Assembly: GCA_047974745.1 (NCBI GenBank)
Contig: JBKECO010000021.1
Coordinates: forward strand, 108,840 to 172,839
DNA: 64,000 nt
Source of the DNA: JBKECO01 sp047974745
Lineage (GTDB): Bacteria > Bacillota > Clostridia > Lachnospirales > Lachnospiraceae
Reading direction: 5' to 3'
In this document: piece by piece, positions 47,556-56,522 of the stretch
Layout of the letters: each line of letters starts with the position of its first letter
Numbering within the stretch: the stretch's first letter is position 1
The notes under the pieces: generated by a model
The model's database searches: none
Seen by the model: only the letters and a program-made list of their open reading frames with translations
Told to the model about the DNA's origin: nothing
Position numbers and translations under genes: made by a program

Positions 47556-48374
47556 ATGAGACAGGTAGCAATTTATGGAAAAGGTGGAATTGGTAAATCT
47601 ACTACAACGCAGAACCTAACTGCCGGACTTGCAGATATGGGAAAAAACATTATGATCGTCGGCTGCGATCCAAAAGCAGACTCCACAAGACTCGTACTTG
47701 GCGGACTGGCACAGAAAACAGTACTTGACACGCTTAGAGATGAAGGGGACGACATTGAATTGGATGCAGTCCTGAAAACAGGATTTTTGGGAATCCGTGG
47801 AGTAGAATCAGGCGGACCGGAACCAGGTGTAGGTTGCGCTGGCCGTGGTATCATCACCTCGATCAACCTTCTGGAGCAGCTGGGTGCCTATACAGATGAT
47901 CTGGATTATGTATTTTATGACGTACTTGGAGACGTTGTTTGTGGTGGTTTTGCAATGCCGATCCGTGAAGGAAAAGCACAGGAGATCTACATTGTATGTT
48001 CAGGAGAAATGATGGCACTGTACGCTGCAAATAATATTTCAAAAGGTATTGCTAAATATGGAAAGAATGGAACAGTACGTCTTGGTGGTCTGATCTGTAA
48101 TTCCCGTAAGGTAGATCGCGAAGCAGAGCTCGTTGAAGCTGTTGCGAAAAAATTAGGAACACAGATGATCCATTTTGTTCCAAGAGATAATGCTGTGCAG
48201 CGTGCTGAGATCCATAAGCAGACGGTCATTGATTTCAGTCCCGAGGAACCACAGGCAGATGAATATAGAAGCCTTGCCAGAAAAATTGATGAAAATGAAT
48301 TATTTGTTGTACCTACACCAATGTCGATCGATGAATTAGAAGAAATTCTAATGGAATATGGAATTATGGACTAA
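47556..48374 (+). CDS. nifH: Nitrogenase iron protein NifH
   Basis: ATP-dependent reductase of nitrogenase, a homodimer with one [4Fe-4S]. 272 residues. P-loop YGKGGIGKSTTTQN (7-20); cluster cysteines Cys94 (GVGCAGRG) and Cys129 (VVCGGFAMP); Arg97 is the position modified by DraT in other bacteria. The start at 47556 has ACGGAGGAA upstream; the frame extension to 47403 runs through the leader hairpin and is not coding. The short loop composition resembles C. pasteurianum-type NifH. First gene of the nif operon. Confidence 0.98.
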   Translation: MRQVAIYGKGGIGKSTTTQNLTAGLADMGKNIMIVGCDPKADSTRLVLGGLAQKTVLDTLRDEGDDIELDAVLKTGFLGIRGVESGGPEPGVGCAGRGIITSINLLEQLGAYTDDLDYVFYDVLGDVVCGGFAMPIREGKAQEIYIVCSGEMMALYAANNISKGIAKYGKNGTVRLGGLICNSRKVDREAELVEAVAKKLGTQMIHFVPRDNAVQRAEIHKQTVIDFSPEEPQADEYRSLARKIDENELFVVPTPMSIDELEEILMEYGIMD

Positions 48375-48394
48375 TAGAAGGGAGAGTACAGATT

Positions 48395-48718
48395 ATGTTG
48401 ATGGTAAGAGCGATCGTTAGACCTGAAAAAGCAGCGGAAGTCATGACAGAACTTGCAGAGGCAGGATTTCCTGCAGTAACAAAAATGGATGTGTTTGGAC
48501 GTGGAAAACAACGAGGAATCAAAATCGATGATATTACCTATGATGAGATTCCCAAAGAGATGCTTCTGGTATTCTGCGAGGATGAAGATAAAGATACTGT
48601 GGTAAGTGTAATGCTGAGAACCGCTAAGACAGGAAATGGTAACTACGGAGATGGAAGAATCTTTGTTACACCAGTTGATGAGGCATACACGGTAAGTACT
48701 GGAAAAGCAGGACTTTAA
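48395..48718 (+). CDS. nifI1: Nitrogenase-associated PII protein NifI1
   Basis: GlnB-family protein of 107 residues encoded between nifH and nifD. NifI1 and NifI2 together bind the MoFe protein and switch off nitrogenase when ammonium is present, relieved by 2-oxoglutarate, as worked out in methanogens. The PII fold shows in MVRAIVRPEKAAEVMTELAE, the shortened T-loop region DVFGRGKQRGIKIDDITYDE, and the end GNGNYGDGRIFVTPVDEAY. The Tyr of classical uridylylation is not in the standard T-loop context. AGGGAGAG precedes the ATG; nifI2 follows by 21 bp. Confidence 0.93.
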   Translation: MLMVRAIVRPEKAAEVMTELAEAGFPAVTKMDVFGRGKQRGIKIDDITYDEIPKEMLLVFCEDEDKDTVVSVMLRTAKTGNGNYGDGRIFVTPVDEAYTVSTGKAGL

Positions 48719-48739
48719 TTCAGAAAGGCGGGAGACCAG

Positions 48740-49123
48740 ATGAAAGAGATTATGGCAATTGTCCGACCAAGCAAGGTGAATCAAACAAAAAATGCACTGG
48801 CTGAAGGCGGATATCCAGCTTTTAGCTGCAGACCTTGTCTTGGAAGAGGAAAGAAAAGTATTGATCCGGAATTGCTGCAACTTGTCATTGCAACTGGTGA
48901 ATTACCAATGGATGCAACAGGAGAAAACCTGACAGAAGCAATTCGACTGATTCCAAAACGTGTATTTGTCATCATTGTTGAAGATGATCAGGTACAGGAT
49001 GCAGTGGATGTGATTATAAAAGCGAACCAGACCGGACGTCCTGGAGACGGGAAGATCTTTGTTCTTCCGATCAATGAATCCTACAGAGTACGTGACGGCT
49101 CAAGCGTTGCAGAAGCATACTAA
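48740..49123 (+). CDS. nifI2: Nitrogenase-associated PII protein NifI2
   Basis: The second GlnB-family subunit, 127 residues and longer than NifI1 because of an extended T-loop (RPCLGRGKKSIDPELLQLVI, then residues to ENLTEAIRLIPKRVF). The C-terminal TGRPGDGKIFVLPINESYRV is the PII B/C-loop region. Its place directly after nifI1 and before nifD is the arrangement seen in methanogens, C. pasteurianum and other anaerobic diazotrophs. It implies post-translational switch-off rather than ADP-ribosylation; no draT or draG genes are in the window. Confidence 0.93.
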   Translation: MKEIMAIVRPSKVNQTKNALAEGGYPAFSCRPCLGRGKKSIDPELLQLVIATGELPMDATGENLTEAIRLIPKRVFVIIVEDDQVQDAVDVIIKANQTGRPGDGKIFVLPINESYRVRDGSSVAEAY

Positions 49124-49135
49124 GGAGGTGCAAAG

Positions 49136-50731
49136 ATGAATGAAAAAGATAAGCTGCTAGAGAAGTACTCCTCCCGAGTATTTAAGAACCGTAAAGCCCA
49201 TGTGACACAGATCGAAAAAGGGGAAGCAACAGATACCATCAATGCAAATACCCGTGCAATTCCTGGAATAGCAACAGCGAGAGGTTGCTGTTATGCAGGT
49301 TGTAAGGGCGTTGTTGTAGGACCGATCAAAGATGCGATCACCATAACACATGGACCGATCGGCTGTGCTTTTTACAGTTGGGGAACTAGAAGAAATAAAG
49401 CAAAAACAGAAGAAGGCGAATCGAATTTTATTCCCTATTCTTTTTGTACAGATATGAGACCTACAGATATTGTATTTGGCGGTGAGAAGAAGCTGGAAGA
49501 AGGTATTGATGAGTTGATGGAAATGTTCAAGCCCTCTGCGATCTTCATATGCTCTACCTGCCCGATCGGACTGATCGGAGATGACGTTCAAGCTGTTGCC
49601 AGACGCGTTGAGAAAAAGCATGGAGTTACAACAGTAGGATTTTCCTGTGAAGGCTATAAGGGTGTATCCCAGTCCTCAGGACATCATATTGCGAACAATG
49701 GACTAATGAAACAGGTCATTGGTATCGGAGATAAGAAGCCTGCAGGAAAGTATTCGATCAATATCCTTGGAGAATACAATATCGGCGGCGATGGATGGGA
49801 AGAGGAACGCATCATGAAAAAAATCGGTTATGAGGTCGTTTCCGTATTCACCGGTGATGGTGCATTCGAGAAGATAAAGAATGCACATCTTGCCGATCTT
49901 AACCTTGTAATGTGTCACCGCTCCATAAATTATGTGGCGGAAATGATGAAGACAAAGTATGGTATCGACTGGTTGAAAGTGAATTTCATCGGAGTGGGTG
50001 CCACCTGCAAGTCACTTCGCATGATGGCAGAGTATTTTAATGACCCTGAACTGATTCAGAGAACAGAAGAAGTAATCGCTGAAGAACTAGAAGCGATTTC
50101 TGATGATATGGAGTACTACAAGTCTAAGCTAAAAGGAAAGACAGCCGGTATTTTCTCAGGCGGTTCCAGATCACATCATTATCAGCTTCTGTTGGAAGAC
50201 CTTGGTATGGAGACGATTATTGCCGGTTACGAGTTTGCACATCGGGATGATTATGAAGGACGAGAAGTCATTCCAACAATCAAACCGGATGCAGACAGTA
50301 AGAATATTGAAGAGATCGTTGTCTCCCAGGATGAAGCTTTATTCCATGAGAAGTATACAGAATCAGAGATAGAGGAATTAAAGGCAAAGGGTGTTGCTAT
50401 TGACAGCTATGAAGGAATGTTCCCGGATATGAAGAAGGGACATATGGTCATCGACGATTACAATATTTTTGAGACCGATGAACTACTTGCAACAATGAAT
50501 CCAGATATTTTCCTATCAGGTATCAAAGACAAATATGCGATCCAGAAGTCAGGCGTGGTGTCGAGACAGATTCATTCATACGATTATTCAGGACCTTATG
50601 CAGGATTCAATGGCGCTGTGAAATTTGGACATGATGTCACCATGAGTATCTATACAAATGCTTGGTCACTGGTGGTACCACCTTGGAAAACAGAACCATT
50701 ACTTCATGGAACATTAGGAGGTGAACTATAA
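49136..50731 (+). CDS. nifD: Nitrogenase MoFe protein alpha chain NifD
   Basis: Alpha subunit that carries FeMo-cofactor and half of the P-cluster. 531 residues, long for NifD because of the roughly 50-residue insertion near the C-terminus that also marks C. pasteurianum NifD (about 390-435). P-cluster cysteines lie in GCCYAGCKG, GPIGCAFYSWG and STCPIGLIGDDV; the cofactor Cys is in MCHRSINYVAEMM, the cofactor His in IHSYDYSGPYAG, and SQSSGHHIANN holds the Gln and His of the active-site pocket. These are the residues of Mo-type and not Fe-only enzymes. The stop overlaps the nifK start by one base. Confidence 0.98.
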   Translation: MNEKDKLLEKYSSRVFKNRKAHVTQIEKGEATDTINANTRAIPGIATARGCCYAGCKGVVVGPIKDAITITHGPIGCAFYSWGTRRNKAKTEEGESNFIPYSFCTDMRPTDIVFGGEKKLEEGIDELMEMFKPSAIFICSTCPIGLIGDDVQAVARRVEKKHGVTTVGFSCEGYKGVSQSSGHHIANNGLMKQVIGIGDKKPAGKYSINILGEYNIGGDGWEEERIMKKIGYEVVSVFTGDGAFEKIKNAHLADLNLVMCHRSINYVAEMMKTKYGIDWLKVNFIGVGATCKSLRMMAEYFNDPELIQRTEEVIAEELEAISDDMEYYKSKLKGKTAGIFSGGSRSHHYQLLLEDLGMETIIAGYEFAHRDDYEGREVIPTIKPDADSKNIEEIVVSQDEALFHEKYTESEIEELKAKGVAIDSYEGMFPDMKKGHMVIDDYNIFETDELLATMNPDIFLSGIKDKYAIQKSGVVSRQIHSYDYSGPYAGFNGAVKFGHDVTMSIYTNAWSLVVPPWKTEPLLHGTLGGEL

Positions 50732-52104
50732 TGCTGAATGTGACACCAAAAGAGATAAAAGAAAAAAGAAATATTACGATAAACCCATGTAAGACCTGTG
50801 AACCTGTCGGTGCAATGTTCGCAGCACTCGGAGTAGAAAGCTGTATGCCCCACAGCCATGGATCACAAGGCTGCTGTTCTTATCACAGAACTGTACTTTC
50901 CAGACATTTTAAGGAGCCTGCTATGGCGACCTCTTCCTCTTTTACAGAAGGAGCTTCGGTATTCGGAGGACGTAGCAATTTAACGACTTCTGTGAAAAAT
51001 ATATTCGATCTGTATGATCCCAAGATCATTGCAGTGCATACGACCTGCCTTTCTGAGACGATCGGTGATGATGTAGGAAGCTACATCATGGATCTGGAAA
51101 TTCCGGAAGATAAAACAGTTCTCTGGGCCAGCACACCTTCTTATGAAGGGTCTCAGATTCAGGGATTTTCCAATATGCTGATCGGATTTATGAACTATAT
51201 GACTCCTGAGACGAAAGAGCGTAATACAAAGACAGCGATTCTTCCAGGCTGGGTGAATCCCGGTGATGACAGAGAGCTGAAGAGAATTGCGAATCTTTTA
51301 GGCGTAGATTACCTCTATTTTCCTGATCATGAAGGGGTACTTGAAATGCCAATGTCTGGAAAATATGAATATTTTCCAAAAGGTGTCGGAACTCCGGCAG
51401 AAGATATCAAAGCACTTGGCGGAGCGAAAAATACGATTGCAATGGGTCAGATCACAAGTATAGAACCTGCAGAGCATTTGGAGAAAAAGCACAAGGTGCC
51501 ATTTTCATTGATTCCAATGCCAGTGGGAGTTGCATTGACAGATAAGTATGTCATGGAACTGCAAAAGGTATCAAAAAACGATGTTCCAAAGATCCTGGAA
51601 ACGGAGCGCGGAAGGCTGTTAGACCTAATGCTTGACTCTCATCAATATACATATAATAAAAAGGTCGCAATTTATGGAGATCCCGATGTAGTCTATGGAT
51701 TCACCGCACTGGCGATCGAAATGGGCATGATACCCAAATATGTAATTACCGGAACACCAAAAACAGAATTTGAAAGACAGATCAAATCTTTATTCAAAGA
51801 ATATGGAATCGATCCATCTGAATCCGTGATCAAGGCAGATACCGATTTATTCTATCTGCATCAGCTGATCAAGAATGAGCCAGTGGATCTCCTGCTCGGA
51901 AGTTCTTATGGTAAGCAGATCGCAAAAGCAGAAGATATTCCTATGGTACGTATGGGATTCCCGGTTCTTGACAGATATGGCAATACTATCCAGCCTAGTG
52001 TAGGATATGCAGGCGGCATTCGATATGTAGAAAAAATTGTAGACAAGCTGATGGACAGATTGGATGAGGAGTCCAGCGACGAAGATTTTGATGTGGTTCA
52101 GTAA
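50731..52104 (+). CDS. nifK: Nitrogenase MoFe protein beta chain NifK
   Basis: Beta subunit that shares the P-cluster. At 457 residues it lacks the N-terminal extension of proteobacterial NifK, again like C. pasteurianum. P-cluster ligands are found in NPCKTCEPVGAM, SQGCCSYHRTVLSRHF and HTTCLSETIGDDVG. ATSSSFTEGASVFGG follows the second Cys as in all NifK. AGGAGGTGAACTATA precedes the ATG, so ribosomes can pass directly from nifD. Confidence 0.98.
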   Translation: MLNVTPKEIKEKRNITINPCKTCEPVGAMFAALGVESCMPHSHGSQGCCSYHRTVLSRHFKEPAMATSSSFTEGASVFGGRSNLTTSVKNIFDLYDPKIIAVHTTCLSETIGDDVGSYIMDLEIPEDKTVLWASTPSYEGSQIQGFSNMLIGFMNYMTPETKERNTKTAILPGWVNPGDDRELKRIANLLGVDYLYFPDHEGVLEMPMSGKYEYFPKGVGTPAEDIKALGGAKNTIAMGQITSIEPAEHLEKKHKVPFSLIPMPVGVALTDKYVMELQKVSKNDVPKILETERGRLLDLMLDSHQYTYNKKVAIYGDPDVVYGFTALAIEMGMIPKYVITGTPKTEFERQIKSLFKEYGIDPSESVIKADTDLFYLHQLIKNEPVDLLLGSSYGKQIAKAEDIPMVRMGFPVLDRYGNTIQPSVGYAGGIRYVEKIVDKLMDRLDEESSDEDFDVVQ

Positions 52105-52116
52105 AAGGAGACGCCT

Positions 52117-53478
52117 ATGGCTGATAGCATGAACAGAAATGTTTTGACCGACAGAGAAAAATTTATAAGAACGAAACAGGCCGGGGGCTGCAGCGGAGAT
52201 GGAATGCGCTGCGATTCCGATTCGGTTTCAGGATCGGTAAGCCAGAGAGCTTGTGTATACTGCGGTGCCAGAGTCGTTTTGAATCCGATCACAGATGCAT
52301 ACCATATTGTTCATGGTCCAATTGGCTGTTCAAGCTACACCTGGGATATCAGAGGAAGTCTGACAAGCGGAGAGGATGTGTTCCGCAATAGCTTTTGTAC
52401 GGATCTTCGAGAGACAGATATTATATTCGGAGGCGCACAGAAACTGACAGATGCCATTGAAGAGCTGGTGCTGGTACAGAGTCCCAAACTTATTTTTGTA
52501 TATTCCACCTGTATCGTTGGTGTGATCGGAGATGATGTGGATGCTGTGTGCAGACTGATGTCAGAAAAGCACAGTATACCGGTCATCCCGGTGAAATCTC
52601 CGGGATTTTCGGGAAATAAGTCCACTGGTTATAAAATGGCATGTGATGCGATCATGCAGCTGCTAAAGCCACATCAGACGACCCAGAAAGTAAAAGGCGT
52701 TAATATTCTCGGTGATTACAACCTGGCAGGAGAGATGTGGATCATAAAGAACTATCTGGATATGATCGGGATACCGGTCGTATCCTCCTTTACCGGTGAT
52801 GCCAGCTATGAGGAAATGATCAAGGCGACAAAGGCATCTCTGAATGTTGTGCAGTGTGCCGGGTCGAGTACATACCTGGCAAATCAGATGGAAGCAGAAT
52901 TTGATATTCCGTATATCAAGGTCAGCTTCTTTGGCGTAGAAGATACGACCAGCTCGCTGCTGCGGATCGCAGAAGCCTTTGGTGATGAAGAAGCGAGAGC
53001 AAAAGCAGCAGCATTTTGCCTGCGGGAGGGTCGGAAGGCAGAGCTATTTATTGAGAAATATAAAAAGAATCTGGAAGGAAAAAAAGCAGCGATCTATGTA
53101 GGTGGCGGCTTTAAAGCAATTTCACTGATCAGACAGTTCAATGCGATCGGAATGAAGACGGTCGTAGTCGGAACACAGACAGGAAAGAAAGAAGATTATG
53201 AATTGATCGAAAGCCTTGTGGATGAAGACACCGTCATTCTTGATGATGCCAACCCTGCAGAGCTGGAAGCTTTTATGAAGGAAAAAGGAGCTGATATCCT
53301 TGTAGGCGGAGTAAAGGAAAGACCACTTGCCTACAAACTGGCCGTAGCATTTTGCGATCACAACCACGAAAGAAAGCATGCACTGGCGGGTTTTGAAGGT
53401 ATTTATAATTTCGTGCTGGAAATCAATGAGAGCATAAACAGTCCTGTATGGGAATATGCAAAGGAGGGCGGCCTATGA
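52117..53478 (+). CDS. nifE: Nitrogenase cofactor scaffold NifE
   Basis: One half of the NifEN scaffold on which FeMo-cofactor is completed. 453 residues. The homology to NifD is seen in RACVYCGARVVLNPITDAYH, GPIGCSSYTWDIRG and YSTCIVGVIGDDVDAV; the cofactor-ligand region has QCAGSSTYLANQME. The N-terminal 30 residues with GCSGDGMRCDSDSVSGS are rich in Cys, Asp and Ser. It overlaps the nifN/B gene by 4 bp. Confidence 0.96.
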   Translation: MADSMNRNVLTDREKFIRTKQAGGCSGDGMRCDSDSVSGSVSQRACVYCGARVVLNPITDAYHIVHGPIGCSSYTWDIRGSLTSGEDVFRNSFCTDLRETDIIFGGAQKLTDAIEELVLVQSPKLIFVYSTCIVGVIGDDVDAVCRLMSEKHSIPVIPVKSPGFSGNKSTGYKMACDAIMQLLKPHQTTQKVKGVNILGDYNLAGEMWIIKNYLDMIGIPVVSSFTGDASYEEMIKATKASLNVVQCAGSSTYLANQMEAEFDIPYIKVSFFGVEDTTSSLLRIAEAFGDEEARAKAAAFCLREGRKAELFIEKYKKNLEGKKAAIYVGGGFKAISLIRQFNAIGMKTVVVGTQTGKKEDYELIESLVDEDTVILDDANPAELEAFMKEKGADILVGGVKERPLAYKLAVAFCDHNHERKHALAGFEGIYNFVLEINESINSPVWEYAKEGGL

Positions 53479-56153
53479 AATCGAAGGTAAGACCACTGGT
53501 AAATCTAAATACCAATCCATGCAAAATGTGCATGCCAATGGGAGCTGCCACAGCACTATATGGAATCCAGGAGTGCATGACGATCCTTCATGGTTCCCAA
53601 GGCTGTTCAACGTATATCAGAAGGCATATGGCGACTCATTATAATGAGCCTGTTGATATCGCCTCTTCCTCGCTGACAGAACACGGAACAGTATATGGTG
53701 GTGAGGAGAATCTGAAAAAAGGACTTTTGAATCTTATCAGCCTTTATGAGCCCAAGGTCATCGGAATCATGACAACATGCCTTGCAGAGACGATCGGTGA
53801 AGACATCGAAGGAATCAAGGAGCGGTTTTTTGAGGAGCATCCCGAACACGAGAACATCAGTATCATCACGGTGAACTCCCCGGGATATGGAGGAACGCAA
53901 TACGAAGGCTATATGGCAGCGATTGGATCGGTAGTCTCAAAGCTTTCCATGGATACGACAAAGAATAATAAGATCAACGTGATCCTTCCGCCCCAGAGCC
54001 CTGCCGATATTCGTTTTATCAAAGATCAATTCGAGTTATTTGGCATAGAAGCAATTTTTTTACCAGATATATCAGGAAATCTGGATGGGGGATATGAAAC
54101 ATCCTATTCCAGACTGCCAAAAGGAGGAACACCTCTTTCTGAGCTCAGGATGATGGGCGGCGCCAGAGAAACGATACAGTTTTCAGATATCGAAAGCAAG
54201 ACAGCACCTGCAAAGATCCTGAATGAAAAATATGGCATCCCCTATCGAATCCTTCCCTCTCCGGTCGGAATCAGCGCAACAGATCTTCTTTATCGGACAC
54301 TGGCTGAACTATCAGGAAGAGAAATACCCGTTGCTGTACAAGAGGCGAGAAAACGATACCTCGACGGCATGGTGGATTCACATAAATACAATGCGGCAGG
54401 CAGAGCGGTCATCTTTGGAGAACCTGAATTTGTAATATCAGCTGTCAGACTGTGCAACGAGAATGGAATCATGCCTGTAGTCGCTGCAACAGGAAGCGTG
54501 TTCCCGGATCTGAAGAAATATATCGAGGAAACACTTAAAAAGATGAGTCAGCGTTACTTTGTCAACAGCTATAAAATAGCAGATGATGCTGACTTTAAAG
54601 AGATCGAAGAATATTGTACGACATACCATGCCAATATCATGATCGGCAATTCGGATGGAAGAAGGATCGAGGAGGCATTACAGATCCCTTTGATTCGCAG
54701 AGCTTTTCCGATACACGACAGAATCGGCGGACAACGGCTTCGAATGCTGGGATATGATGGTTCAATGACTCTGCTGGATGAGATTACAAATGCCCTGTTA
54801 AAAAAGACAGAGACATCGTATCGCGAAGAACTATACGATACCTATTTTAAAGGAACAGCCATCGACAGATCGGCTGAAAACACAAGAACTGACTCGGGGA
54901 AAGGGATGGCAAAGGATATGACAGAGGAAATGAAGAAAAAAACGAAAGAGCATCCATGCTATACCTGTGGCGAGCATAAGTATGCCAGGATCCATCTCCC
55001 TGTTGCTCCCTCCTGCAATGTGCAGTGCAACTACTGTGTACGTAAATTCGACTGTGTCAATGAAAGCAGACCCGGGGTCACCAGCTCCATACTTACACCC
55101 CAGGAAGCTTTAGAGCGATATCGTGCCGTAAAAGAGAAGATGCCGAATCTGACCGTCGTAGGAATTGCCGGACCAGGGGATGCATGTGGGGACAGCTTCC
55201 CACAGGTGAAAGAAACATTAGAACTAATACGGGCTTACGATCCAGAGGTGACCTTCTGCGTTTCTACAAATGGTCTTATGCTCCCATTTCATGCGGAGGA
55301 ACTGGTATCTCTTGGCGTAACACATATGACAGTGACAATGAGTGCCGTAGATCCGATGATCAGCGGAAAGATCTATAAATATATCAATTATATGGGACAG
55401 ACCTACAAAGGCAGTGCAGCAGGTGCGATCATGGTATCCAACCAGCTTTCCGGTCTCCGAATTCTGCTGGCACACGGTATACTCTGCAAGGTGAATATTG
55501 TCACATTAAAAGGGATCAATGATGAGCATATCCCAAAAGTCGTTCAGACCTGTAAAGATATGGGGATATTCATGACGAATATCATGCAGCTGATTCCGGT
55601 GGAGGGCAGTGCATTTGAACATCTGCCTATGGTCAGCATGAATGAAATCAATGAGCTTAGGAATCAATGTGGAACGATATTAAAGCAGATGTATCACTGT
55701 AAACAGTGCAGGGCAGATGCCATCGGTACCCTGGATCATGACGTATCCGTTGACCTGAAAGGATTTCTGAAAAAAGACGAGGCAGAGGAATCAGCAGCAG
55801 AAAGTAAGACCGCCAAAAAAAGGTTTACATTTGCAGTTGCATCAAAAAGCGGAATCAATGTCGACCAGCACTTTGGTCATGCGAATGAATTTTATATTTA
55901 TCAATATCGGAACGGAGAGGTCAGATTTCATGAAAAAAGAAAGATCGACAAATACTGTGAGGGAACAGAAGTCTGTGACGATCATGATGACAAAATCTCT
56001 AAAATGATAGCAGTCATATCGGATTGCGATGGAGTGATTGCTATGCGGATCGGTGAATCTCCAAAATCAAAGCTAAAGGATAAAGGAATCAGAGCAATTT
56101 CAACATTCTCGAATATTGAAACAGCTGTCTGTGAAGCAGTTAAGGAAATCTAG
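53475..56153 (+). CDS. nifN-nifB: NifN-NifB fusion with C-terminal NifX-like domain
   Basis: An 892-residue fusion of two FeMo-cofactor assembly proteins. Residues 1 to about 440 are NifN: NPCKMCMPMGAATALYG, HGSQGCSTYIRRHMATHYNE, MTTCLAETIGEDIEG. After a charged linker (about 440-488) comes NifB, about 490-775: HPCYTCGEHKYARIHLP, the radical-SAM cluster APSCNVQCNYCVRKFDC, GIAGPGDACGDSFP, and a further Cys pair HCKQCRADA. Residues 780-892 form the NifX/NafY-like cofactor-binding domain (FAVASKSGINVDQHFGHANE). C. pasteurianum has the same NifN-B fusion. Start ATG at 53475 follows AAGGAGGGCGG and overlaps the nifE stop. NifB-co made by one half can be passed straight to the scaffold half. Confidence 0.96.
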   Translation: MKSKVRPLVNLNTNPCKMCMPMGAATALYGIQECMTILHGSQGCSTYIRRHMATHYNEPVDIASSSLTEHGTVYGGEENLKKGLLNLISLYEPKVIGIMTTCLAETIGEDIEGIKERFFEEHPEHENISIITVNSPGYGGTQYEGYMAAIGSVVSKLSMDTTKNNKINVILPPQSPADIRFIKDQFELFGIEAIFLPDISGNLDGGYETSYSRLPKGGTPLSELRMMGGARETIQFSDIESKTAPAKILNEKYGIPYRILPSPVGISATDLLYRTLAELSGREIPVAVQEARKRYLDGMVDSHKYNAAGRAVIFGEPEFVISAVRLCNENGIMPVVAATGSVFPDLKKYIEETLKKMSQRYFVNSYKIADDADFKEIEEYCTTYHANIMIGNSDGRRIEEALQIPLIRRAFPIHDRIGGQRLRMLGYDGSMTLLDEITNALLKKTETSYREELYDTYFKGTAIDRSAENTRTDSGKGMAKDMTEEMKKKTKEHPCYTCGEHKYARIHLPVAPSCNVQCNYCVRKFDCVNESRPGVTSSILTPQEALERYRAVKEKMPNLTVVGIAGPGDACGDSFPQVKETLELIRAYDPEVTFCVSTNGLMLPFHAEELVSLGVTHMTVTMSAVDPMISGKIYKYINYMGQTYKGSAAGAIMVSNQLSGLRILLAHGILCKVNIVTLKGINDEHIPKVVQTCKDMGIFMTNIMQLIPVEGSAFEHLPMVSMNEINELRNQCGTILKQMYHCKQCRADAIGTLDHDVSVDLKGFLKKDEAEESAAESKTAKKRFTFAVASKSGINVDQHFGHANEFYIYQYRNGEVRFHEKRKIDKYCEGTEVCDDHDDKISKMIAVISDCDGVIAMRIGESPKSKLKDKGIRAISTFSNIETAVCEAVKEI

Positions 56154-56169
56154 ATTGGAGGAAAAAAGA

Positions 56170-56478
56170 ATGGTACAGCCAAAATTTCATGTATTTATCT
56201 GCACGAGCTGCAGAATCAATGGCCAGCAGAAGGGATATTGCTATCAGCAAGGCAGTGTGGATCTGATACAGGCATTCATGCAGGAGATCGAGGACAGGGA
56301 TCTGTCCGGAGATGTCATACTTAATAATACAGGCTGCTTTGGAATATGTGAAAAAGGTCCTATTGTTGTAGTGTATCCGGAGGGTGTATGGTATGGTAAT
56401 GTAACAGAGGATGACGTAGAACGGATCTTTGATGAGCACTTTGAAGGCGGTACACCGGTAGCCGATCTGATGATCTAG
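56170..56478 (+). CDS. Thioredoxin-like [2Fe-2S] ferredoxin of the nif operon
   Basis: A 102-residue dimeric-type [2Fe-2S] ferredoxin. Cysteines at 11, 14, 24, 56 and 60 (FICTSC, YC, TGCFGICEKGP) coincide with those of the 102-residue 2Fe-2S ferredoxin of C. pasteurianum, a protein reported to interact with the nitrogenase MoFe protein. The TGCFGICEKGPIVVVYPEGVWY segment is diagnostic of this fold, also used in HydB front domains. ATTGGAGGAAAA precedes the ATG at 56170; the longer frame to 56116 lies inside nifN/B. A dedicated nitrogenase electron carrier or assembly factor is likely. Confidence 0.92.
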   Translation: MVQPKFHVFICTSCRINGQQKGYCYQQGSVDLIQAFMQEIEDRDLSGDVILNNTGCFGICEKGPIVVVYPEGVWYGNVTEDDVERIFDEHFEGGTPVADLMI

Positions 56479-56522
56479 GATGCATAGAATACCGATTATT
56501 TTATAAGGCAGGAGGAGTATCT

